From: Colwellia echini
GTDB taxonomy: Bacteria > Pseudomonadota > Gammaproteobacteria > Enterobacterales > Alteromonadaceae
Length of the DNA stretch: 64,000 nucleotides
NCBI RefSeq assembly: GCF_002843355.2
Contig: NZ_PJAI02000017.1
Span: 1 to 64,000, forward strand
Direction: 5' to 3'
Shown here: positions 57,674 through 64,000 of the stretch, one piece after another
Numbering within the stretch: the first letter of the stretch is position 1
Layout of the letters: every line of letters starts with the position of its first letter
Program-made: the position numbers and the translations under genes
Notes under the pieces: generated by a model
Seen by the model: the letters and a program-made list of their open reading frames with translations, nothing else
Databases searched by the model: none
Told to the model about the DNA's origin: nothing

Positions 57674-59128
57674 TTAATTTAATTTAATATATTCTTTAGG
57701 AGTAAAAAATTTAGTTACGGCTTTACCTTTGCTTATTGATTCAAGAGTTGCCAAATATTGCTTGGCATCCGCGACAGATAGGTTGAGTGATAAATTTGGC
57801 GTTGTTTCGCTGGCAAAAGCCAATGTATTTAAAACCTCAAGGAAGTTATTTTGCTTAAAGTCGCTTTTGTTATTGGTTTTTATACTCGTTAGATTAGATG
57901 TCTTCACGTTATCCAAAGGGTCAATAACCGGTTCAATAGCACTCAAATATTGATAAAGCGTATTTTCTGCTAGCAGATAGTTTTTATTAGCTATATGAGT
58001 ATAAAATTGTTTGCGTAATTGTCGTTTATCATAATGAGTAACCGTTTTGTAAAGCGATAATATGCTTTGTCGTTTAATAATACATAAACTTAATAATGTA
58101 ATAATTACAATTAAGGTCAATATCTTAAAGAAAGATTCAGTATTTAATTCAAAACCTCTAAATATATTACTTGCTTGATCTTTTGTGAATAACCCACCAG
58201 TATAAACAGTCCAGCTTGATGCAGGTATTTTAAGTTGCTCAAGCGCATTTGAGTTGGTATTCCACCAGTAAATAGTATTTTCAGGTAAAGTATAATCGCC
58301 GGCATTCTCAAATATATAGGTAAATGATTCAACTCGTGTACCTGTTGAAGTGCCTCGATTTGAATTATCAAATATTTTAGCTGGTTTGTGATATACGCTG
58401 ATGCCATCAAGTGCTTGTGCTGTATTGTTTATTTCAGGGATCATCATGGCTGGAATATCATCGGCAGTTATTGTAATGGTCTGAGTAATAGCATCACCTA
58501 CTGCATAGGTTTTTTCTGCATCAAATTGTCCGTCGATAGTTAAGGTCACAGCTGAAGATACTATAAAGCTATCAATACCTTGAAGAGCTTCGGGTTGGCC
58601 TATTTCAAAACTTACTGGTTTGGTATTAGCAATTCCCATGACCACACCGTTATTCTCGGTATTCACTGAAACATTTACTGCTATGTTAGGCAAGTTATAG
58701 ATGCCTGCTTTATTGGGGTATAACGTAATATAATGAGTTTGCGTAGACCAAGTAGTACCTGCAATTCGTTGGTTACCGTTAGTTGTAATAATGTTATTAG
58801 CCGGTATTACTGCATGTGGTACTGAGAAAGGCTCTACAGTACTTCCTTTGGCAAACCAACGCTCAGTTGCTACTTCGATTGATATGACAAATGCTTGGCC
58901 AACAATTTGAGTTTCTTCTTCATTATCATTAGGCAAAGTGAGAGTGATTTTCAGTTTTCCTTGTTCAACTAAGTCAGCAATAGTTAAGTCATTAATAATT
59001 AGGTCGTTATTAGTTGAATTAGCAAGTGCCCATGGTGAAAGGAACAATAAACTGATCAACAGCAAAGTGTTTCGCGCAAAGCTCTTAGGCTTAACGTTGG
59101 GCAATATAATGAAAGATAATTTAATCAT
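57674..59128 (-). CDS. batD: BatD-like oxygen-tolerance protein
   Basis: A 484-residue membrane-anchored periplasmic protein, last gene of the moxR/bat operon. It has a signal peptide (about 1-36, ends PWALA), beta-rich BatD domains (about 45-320; GQAFVISIEVATERWFAKG, AYAVGDAITQTITITADDIP-type strands), a membrane helix near 335-355 (FKILTLIVIITLLSLCII) and a cytoplasmic helical tail. I start at ATG 59128, overlapping batC by 8 nt with a strong AAGGAGAT upstream, not at the longer frame from 59173. It is thought to form a membrane complex with BatA/BatB; the biochemical role is unknown. Confidence 0.85.
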   Translation of the reverse strand: MIKLSFIILPNVKPKSFARNTLLLISLLFLSPWALANSTNNDLIINDLTIADLVEQGKLKITLTLPNDNEEETQIVGQAFVISIEVATERWFAKGSTVEPFSVPHAVIPANNIITTNGNQRIAGTTWSTQTHYITLYPNKAGIYNLPNIAVNVSVNTENNGVVMGIANTKPVSFEIGQPEALQGIDSFIVSSAVTLTIDGQFDAEKTYAVGDAITQTITITADDIPAMMIPEINNTAQALDGISVYHKPAKIFDNSNRGTSTGTRVESFTYIFENAGDYTLPENTIYWWNTNSNALEQLKIPASSWTVYTGGLFTKDQASNIFRGFELNTESFFKILTLIVIITLLSLCIIKRQSILSLYKTVTHYDKRQLRKQFYTHIANKNYLLAENTLYQYLSAIEPVIDPLDNVKTSNLTSIKTNNKSDFKQNNFLEVLNTLAFASETTPNLSLNLSVADAKQYLATLESISKGKAVTKFFTPKEYIKLN

Positions 59129-59927
59129 TAGTATCTCCTTGGTTACTGCTTGTGTCATCGCCACTTTTTTCATTATTATATTGACTAATTTGTTGCTGCA
59201 TATAGAATTTTTTAGCTAAAAAATTTGCTGGATTTTTTTGAACATCTCTAAGCCACATTTCATTTAAACTAGGATCAAGTAACAAATCTTCAGCGCTGTA
59301 CTGTTCTAATTCTTTTGGTGCTTCAGGTTCTTTTTTATCTGCGCCATCACCTGTTTGTGGCTCATCGCCTAACTCTTGCGATGAGTCACCTTTCTCTACT
59401 TGTTGACTTTCGGATAGACGATTAACTTCATCAATGATGGCTTGAACAATAACTATATTGGTTTTAGCGGCAATATTACCTGGATTCTCATTGAGAATTT
59501 GTTGATATAAATTACGTGCTTTAATGTAATTGCGACCTTGAGCTAAAGCATTTGCTTGGGCAACTTGACTAGCTACATCGTCAAACTGTCCGTAAAGCGT
59601 TACCGCGTTGTTAAATTGCTCGGCGCCGTAATTACTGTAAGCTTGCCATTGAGTATTACTAAAAGTGTTACTGGCTTTTTGGTAATAGGCTAGGTTGAAC
59701 AATACTTGGCCTTGTTGATCACGAGTAAGCCATAAATCAGCAAATTGTTGTGGCTTTAAGTAGATAAATACGCAAGTACAAAGAATAAAAGCTGATATTA
59801 ACCATTTTCGCTTAAGGTATAAATTTTGTAACCCTGTTTTTAGCTTTATTGCTGAAAACAAACCTTGCGAGTTATTTGGCGTTAGTGATTGTGAATGATT
59901 AGGATACTTTACCATTGTAATGTCCAT
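59121..59927 (-). CDS. batC: BatC-like TPR membrane protein
   Basis: A 268-residue protein. One N-terminal membrane helix (about 42-60; WLISAFILCTCVFIYL) is followed by a periplasmic TPR region (about 75-170; LFNLAYYQKASNTF, AQGRNYIKARNLYQQILNENPGNIAAKTN) and an acidic low-complexity tail (GDEPQTGDGADKKEPEAPKEL). An inner ATG at 59915 (MVKYPNH) would leave a 7-nt overlap with batB and may be the true start. TPR partners of VWA proteins are usual in this operon type. Confidence 0.82.
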   Translation of the reverse strand: MDITMVKYPNHSQSLTPNNSQGLFSAIKLKTGLQNLYLKRKWLISAFILCTCVFIYLKPQQFADLWLTRDQQGQVLFNLAYYQKASNTFSNTQWQAYSNYGAEQFNNAVTLYGQFDDVASQVAQANALAQGRNYIKARNLYQQILNENPGNIAAKTNIVIVQAIIDEVNRLSESQQVEKGDSSQELGDEPQTGDGADKKEPEAPKELEQYSAEDLLLDPSLNEMWLRDVQKNPANFLAKKFYMQQQISQYNNEKSGDDTSSNQGDTND

Positions 59928-60973
59928 CCTTTTCTAAACCAGAACAAGAAAATAGCCGCAACCACAAAAACCATCGGGTATCCGGAGTCATGCCAAGGTC
60001 TGCTGTTGTCATCGACAATCACAATATTATTTTTGATGTAGTTATTCACACGTTTTACGTCACTGTCATCATTAGTCATCATTTGCAGACGACCATTACT
60101 TTCATTACTGAGTGATTTTAGTTGCTCGAGTTGTAGTGGAATAATATTACTGCTTGGCTCATCTGCCAATGTGTGTGTTAACCCGCCAGATTGTTGAGTA
60201 GAATGTCTTTCATTCTGCTGTGTGGTGGTTGATGCGGTGGGATCTGAAGTTTTCCCATTCTCTAAACCAATAGCCCAAACAACAAGTTGTGCAGAGTTAT
60301 TATCAAAAAAGTTTTTAAATGCCTTCACCGTATTATTGCTTGCGCCATCACCAACTAAAAGTACGGTGCCTGGCACGGTAGAGTTAGCTAATAGGTTGTT
60401 AGTTAACGGAATAATACTTTCAGGTAATTTACCTGACAAAGGCATTATTTTGTCACTTAACGCATCAAGAAAGTGACGGATCATTTCTCTATCGTTAGTA
60501 ATTGGCATAACTACATGGGCGCTCCCTGAAAAAGCAATTAATGCGGTTTTACTGTCACCTCGTATTTCTAATAGTTCTATTATTTTCTGTTTGGCGCGTA
60601 ATAGCCTTGAAGGTTGAACATCACCTTGCTCCATGGTTTTTGATACATCAAGCGCGATAATTAATGGCGAGTTATTTTCACTAAAAGGTGAGGGCTGTTG
60701 TTCCCAAGTTGGTCCCATTAATACAATACATAAGGGGATTGAAAGTATGAAAGTCATTTTTTTCGGAGACAACCAATTATTGTTATTCCCGCTCACCGTT
60801 AAGTTTTGCAATATGGGCGCAGACATTAAAGGTCGCCATTGTGCTAAGCTGTCATCACATAAGGTAAATGCCCGTAAAATATAAATAACAACGACGAATA
60901 TAAGCAACCAATAAGGACGCAAAAAATGAAAGTATTGCATGCTGTCAAACCATAAGGAAATATCATCAATCAT
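59909..60973 (-). CDS. batB: BatB-like von Willebrand factor A protein
   Basis: A 354-residue membrane protein with helices at the N-terminus (about 15-33 and 70-90) and the C-terminus (about 330-347). A VWA domain lies between, with MIDAS LDVSKTMEQGD (about 108-118), the conserved Thr-type MPITNDR, and LVGDGASNN. The MIDAS has DVSKT in place of the consensus DxSxS; Thr keeps a hydroxyl ligand, so metal binding remains plausible. A polar insert (about 235-270) follows. It overlaps batA by 8 nt with GGAG before the ATG. Confidence 0.87.
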   Translation of the reverse strand: MIDDISLWFDSMQYFHFLRPYWLLIFVVVIYILRAFTLCDDSLAQWRPLMSAPILQNLTVSGNNNNWLSPKKMTFILSIPLCIVLMGPTWEQQPSPFSENNSPLIIALDVSKTMEQGDVQPSRLLRAKQKIIELLEIRGDSKTALIAFSGSAHVVMPITNDREMIRHFLDALSDKIMPLSGKLPESIIPLTNNLLANSTVPGTVLLVGDGASNNTVKAFKNFFDNNSAQLVVWAIGLENGKTSDPTASTTTQQNERHSTQQSGGLTHTLADEPSSNIIPLQLEQLKSLSNESNGRLQMMTNDDSDVKRVNNYIKNNIVIVDDNSRPWHDSGYPMVFVVAAIFLFWFRKGWTLQW

Positions 60974-62153
60974 GATTTACTCCATCTAACTCGCTATTAG
61001 TTTTTTTATAATCGATAGTACTTTTAGATAAGCGAGAGCGAATTCGTATATTTACCACGAATAAAGCAAGCAAATAAATACTAACAAAAACAATAATAGG
61101 GTAATGATGAATACTCACTCTTGGTCTAAAAGATAACGAATCAAACTCTTGTGGCTCAAGTTTGTTAATTTCAGTGTAAACCTGTAAAAGTTCATCACTG
61201 TTTAGCGCTTGAAAACTTTTACCGTGAGTTATTTTTGCAATGTCATTTAATACATCGAGATCTACCTTCTCTTCACCAACCGCACTCGGATCGCCAATAG
61301 CTATGGTATAAATTTTTATATCGTGTGCGGCAGCAATTTTAGCAGCTTCAACAGGGGGAACTTTTGAAGCTGTGTCGTTTCCATCAGTTAATACAATCAA
61401 CACCCGATTTTTAGTATCAGATTGTTCAAACACACTAATAGCTAAACCTATTGCATCACCAAAGGCAGTACTTTGTCCGGCCATTCCAATATCACTTTCA
61501 TTGAGTAAAGATTGCCAAGCGCTAATATCGTCGGTAAAAGGTGCTTGTAAATAAGGGGCGTCACCAAAAAGTATTAACCCTAATCTGTCATGATCTCTGT
61601 GTTTAACAAAGTCATCAAGAACGTGTTTAACAGCCACTAAACGGTTAACGTATTTTGTATTTGTATTGGTATTTTGATTTGATGAATCAGCAGCGGAAGT
61701 GCTGGAAACTGTATTTGTTAGGCTATTTGTTGAGACACTTGTTGAGGAATTAATTGAGCTATTCGCAGAGCTGTCAGCAGTGTTATCAGTTAAGTTTTTA
61801 TTAACAGCTTTGGGTAAAGTAAAGTCTTCAACAGCCATAGAGCCAGATAAATCGACTGCTATCATTAAATCTCTAGCAGATTTCTCTTGGTTTATAGGCT
61901 CACCAATCATTTCAGGCTTGGCTATTGCGGTTACAATACAAAGCCAAGCAATAAAAACCATTAAACGTTGTAGGTTATTACGATTAAGTAGTACTGCACC
62001 CGTTTGTGGCTTTTCACCCGTAATATCAACAAGATTAGCGAAATAAGGAACTTTTATTGATGGTTTCTTTTCTTTATAAGCAGGAGCGAATAAGGTTACA
62101 ATTATAGGCAATAGCACCAAGAGAAAAGCCCAAGGGTAAGCAAACTCAATCAT
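60966..62153 (-). CDS. batA: BatA-like von Willebrand factor A protein
   Basis: A 395-residue membrane protein. Helices are at about 5-25 and 60-78, and a C-terminal helix is about 350-370. The VWA domain has a complete MIDAS: AVDLSGSMAVEDF (about 93-105), a Thr in the LQAPFTDDISA loop and VLTDGNDTAS. A Ser/Thr/Asn-rich insert (about 112-160), absent from most relatives, interrupts the domain right after the MIDAS loop. It overlaps both neighbours by 8 nt. It is part of the moxR-DUF58-DUF4381-batABCD operon. Confidence 0.88.
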   Translation of the reverse strand: MIEFAYPWAFLLVLLPIIVTLFAPAYKEKKPSIKVPYFANLVDITGEKPQTGAVLLNRNNLQRLMVFIAWLCIVTAIAKPEMIGEPINQEKSARDLMIAVDLSGSMAVEDFTLPKAVNKNLTDNTADSSANSSINSSTSVSTNSLTNTVSSTSAADSSNQNTNTNTKYVNRLVAVKHVLDDFVKHRDHDRLGLILFGDAPYLQAPFTDDISAWQSLLNESDIGMAGQSTAFGDAIGLAISVFEQSDTKNRVLIVLTDGNDTASKVPPVEAAKIAAAHDIKIYTIAIGDPSAVGEEKVDLDVLNDIAKITHGKSFQALNSDELLQVYTEINKLEPQEFDSLSFRPRVSIHHYPIIVFVSIYLLALFVVNIRIRSRLSKSTIDYKKTNSELDGVNHD

Positions 62154-62835
62154 GCGTTACTCCTAATTTTTGTTGCGCTTTATTTTGCTCTGAATCTACT
62201 TTTTCCTTTCCCTCAGAGGAAGCAATGAAGTTAAGTTGATGAAATTTGATCCACTGTGCTATTTGTTGTTTAAGACGCTTTACACCTATTTGGAGATCAT
62301 CTTCGGAAAAGTCATTGTTATTAACTTGAACATATTGAGGGCTGATTTTTGGTAGGTAAGCTAATTGACAGAGTAATAACTCACAAGTATATGTTTGTGT
62401 TTTATCAGTAAAATTGGTTTTATTACAATTTTTATCTAACCAAGTTACCCATAATTCTCCATGCAAAGCATTTATTGCCGTTTTGCTAGCCTGAACAGTC
62501 ATTTGTATATTTTCTTTATTTTGTAATACAGAAATATTTTGTAAATAAGCCGTATGGGCAAGTAAGGCTGTTTTTCTTAACAAAGCGGGTAATTGTTTAA
62601 CATCTTCGTCATTCTCTAAAGAGCATTGTTCAAGCCAAGCAAGTGCTTCTCGTCGGTAAGCATTTATTTTATAAGTTTTCCAAGCGTTATATATTTTCTT
62701 GCAAATGAACAACACGAATATGCCTGCAATTATTTTCCAGGCCAGTGTTTGCGGCATAAAACTAATTGTTTCGGGGGCAGGGGTGTCTACTATTTTTTCA
62801 AGCAGATAATTACCCCAAGGTTTTGGAAAGTCCAT
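62146..62835 (-). CDS. DUF4381-type membrane protein of the moxR/bat operon
   Basis: A 229-residue protein with one membrane helix (about 29-48; LAWKIIAGIFVLFICKKIY) and a cytoplasmic helical part. The pattern YRREALAWLEQC followed by LPALLRKTALLAH is the DUF4381 signature. It overlaps the DUF58 gene by one base (TAATG) and batA by 8 nt, so the operon is translationally coupled. The function of the family is unknown. Confidence 0.85.
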   Translation of the reverse strand: MDFPKPWGNYLLEKIVDTPAPETISFMPQTLAWKIIAGIFVLFICKKIYNAWKTYKINAYRREALAWLEQCSLENDEDVKQLPALLRKTALLAHTAYLQNISVLQNKENIQMTVQASKTAINALHGELWVTWLDKNCNKTNFTDKTQTYTCELLLCQLAYLPKISPQYVQVNNNDFSEDDLQIGVKRLKQQIAQWIKFHQLNFIASSEGKEKVDSEQNKAQQKLGVTHD

Positions 62836-63833
62836 TATAAGCTTCCTGCTTTATAACCAAGTGCTTTACGTAACTGTTGCTCAACGGGTGCTATAGTATC
62901 TATTTCAATTAATGGAATGCGATATTTTTTAGCGGCAGTTACATAACTATTAAGTTGGCGAGTAATCTCAGCTTGATACTTTTGTTGCACTTGTTTGTTA
63001 TCAGATGAAAATTGAATTTGTTGTTTACCATCACTGACAATCATTTGAGACATTTTCGGTAACGTTTGCTCAAGGGGATCAAAGACATGACAGGCAATTA
63101 TTTCATTGTGTTGTCTTATTTTTTTTATGTGATCAGTACTTTTATCATCAAAGCCATGACCATCACCAATAAGAATGATTAATCCATTATGGCTTGATAC
63201 TTTATTCAAAGTAGCTAACATTTTATTGTATGAATCAGTATCGTTAATATTTGATGGGATTGAATTATTAATCGACAACTGATGATTTTTCTTCAGCATT
63301 TCAGATAATAAATTAATTACGTGTTGTTGTCCGCGTTTAGCTGGAATAACTTTGGTTTCACTATCGTTATAAATAATTGCGCCAATGCGATCTCCGCTGT
63401 CACTAATTTGCCAGGCAATTAACGCCGCAAGCTCTGCAGCAATAACCGATTTCATTTTATTTGAGCTACCAAAGAACATACTCATACGTTGATCAATGGC
63501 TAAGTAGACATTGCGCTCACGCTCTTCGGTAAAAACTTTTATGTGCGGCTTACCTGTACGCTGAGTAACTTTCCAGTCCATCGAGCGTATGTCATCACCG
63601 GGCTGGTAATGACGTAACTCCTCAAAATTTAAACCACGACCACGCAATTTTGATACATTTTTACCACTCAACACACTATTAGCGGGTTGATTAGGACTGA
63701 ATGAAAAACCTTTCGCTAAATACTTTAAGCGGCGTAGTGTATTTAAATCAGCATAAATACAACTATCAGCTTGGTTAGCAGAAGTCGCGTCAACCGTTTT
63801 ATCGGCTTTGTGTAAAGAAGACTTGGTGTTCAT
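62835..63833 (-). CDS. DUF58 protein of the moxR/bat operon
   Basis: A 332-residue cytoplasmic protein. The DUF58 signature LRGRGLNFEELRHYQPGDDIRSMDWKVTQRTGKPHIKVFTEERER (about 64-108) is complete and the rest has a VWA-like fold (VYLAIDQRMSMFFGS, LIGDGHGFDDKS). It lies between moxR (10 bp upstream) and the DUF4381 gene. MoxR ATPases act as chaperones that, with DUF58 and VWA partners, are thought to mature or activate envelope or metal-containing proteins. Confidence 0.9.
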   Translation of the reverse strand: MNTKSSLHKADKTVDATSANQADSCIYADLNTLRRLKYLAKGFSFSPNQPANSVLSGKNVSKLRGRGLNFEELRHYQPGDDIRSMDWKVTQRTGKPHIKVFTEERERNVYLAIDQRMSMFFGSSNKMKSVIAAELAALIAWQISDSGDRIGAIIYNDSETKVIPAKRGQQHVINLLSEMLKKNHQLSINNSIPSNINDTDSYNKMLATLNKVSSHNGLIILIGDGHGFDDKSTDHIKKIRQHNEIIACHVFDPLEQTLPKMSQMIVSDGKQQIQFSSDNKQVQQKYQAEITRQLNSYVTAAKKYRIPLIEIDTIAPVEQQLRKALGYKAGSL

Positions 63834-63843
63834 GCTATACCCC

Positions 63844-64000
63844 TTAGGCTACAGCCACCTGTTTTAATATTTCATCAATGACATCGTCTGCGGTAACACT
63901 ATCTGCCAAAGCATCGTAACTGAGCACTAAACGGTGGCGGAGCACGTTATGAACAACCACGCGAACGTCAGTAGGATCAACAAAATCTTTACCACTTAAC
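63844..64000 (-). CDS. MoxR-family AAA+ ATPase, C-terminal end only
   Basis: The final 51 residues enter from the right edge and end at TAA (63844-63846 on the plus strand). The end reads SGKDFVDPTDVRVVVHNVLR followed by HRLVLSYDALADS and a short helix, matching the C-terminal lid of MoxR ATPases (PTDVxxVxxxVLRHRLVLSYDA). It lies 10 bp before the DUF58 gene, the usual order. The ATPase core lies outside the window. Confidence 0.9.
   Translation of the reverse strand, partial: LSGKDFVDPTDVRVVVHNVLRHRLVLSYDALADSVTADDVIDEILKQVAVA

Overview
This is a 64 kb piece of an AT-rich gammaproteobacterial chromosome, most like Colwellia or a close relative in Alteromonadales. Evidence for this is the AT-rich codon use, the mfd-csiV pair, a pheST-ihfA operon, a cysDN / SLC13 / cysC cluster, a rhombosortase, and a complete oleABCD set of the kind known from cold marine Colwellia and Shewanella. 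This is an inference from gene content; there is no rRNA to test it. I saw no tRNA, rRNA, CRISPR array, phage block or intact insertion sequence.

Layout. 0-6 kb: csiV and mfd on the minus strand, then a gene-poor stretch. 6-15 kb: a ComEA-like HhH protein, then a plus-strand sulfate activation run (cysD, cysN, SLC13 permease, cysC, a DHH phosphoesterase, galE), closed by a strong convergent terminator. 14-25 kb: rhombosortase (minus), a DTW-domain tRNA modification enzyme, gamma-glutamyltransferase, a chemoreceptor, a small outer-membrane-type protein and a 1329-residue calcium-binding-repeat surface protein with a probable rhombosortase sorting tail. 25-30 kb: oleA, oleB, oleC, oleD for long-chain olefin synthesis. 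30-38 kb: mostly small housekeeping or unknown genes (thioesterase, flavin reductase, DUF6435, DUF1289, DUF1428, YbaK, an AraC regulator, a MATE pump). 37.7-46 kb: an AraC/PAS regulator divergent from a probable glycoside or sugar oxidation locus (Gfo/Idh/MocA oxidoreductase, two TIM-barrel isomerase-like proteins, an MFS permease, a Tat-exported small subunit and a GMC flavoprotein). 46-55 kb: LMW tyrosine phosphatase, YdiJ-type D-2-hydroxyacid dehydrogenase, a small membrane protein, pheS, pheT, ihfA. 55-64 kb: a chemoreceptor and a tightly overlapping minus-strand moxR / DUF58 / DUF4381 / batA / batB / batC / batD operon whose moxR runs off the right edge.

The most distinctive non-coding signal is a family of ~198-bp elements with 19-bp terminal inverted repeats, a TA at each end and nested internal inverted repeats. 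Three full copies lie directly behind stop codons (20493-20690, 30143-30340, 43015-43213), and a decayed part-copy lies near 5.9 kb. In one copy the terminal repeat itself supplies the oleD stop codon. The family looks like a MITE.

Other connections worth following: the rhombosortase with its likely substrate; a DHH phosphoesterase placed where a PAP phosphatase would be useful; a two-subunit periplasmic GMC dehydrogenase with no cytochrome subunit next to it; and a 21-bp-spaced direct repeat in front of the sugar locus that suits an AraC-family regulator.
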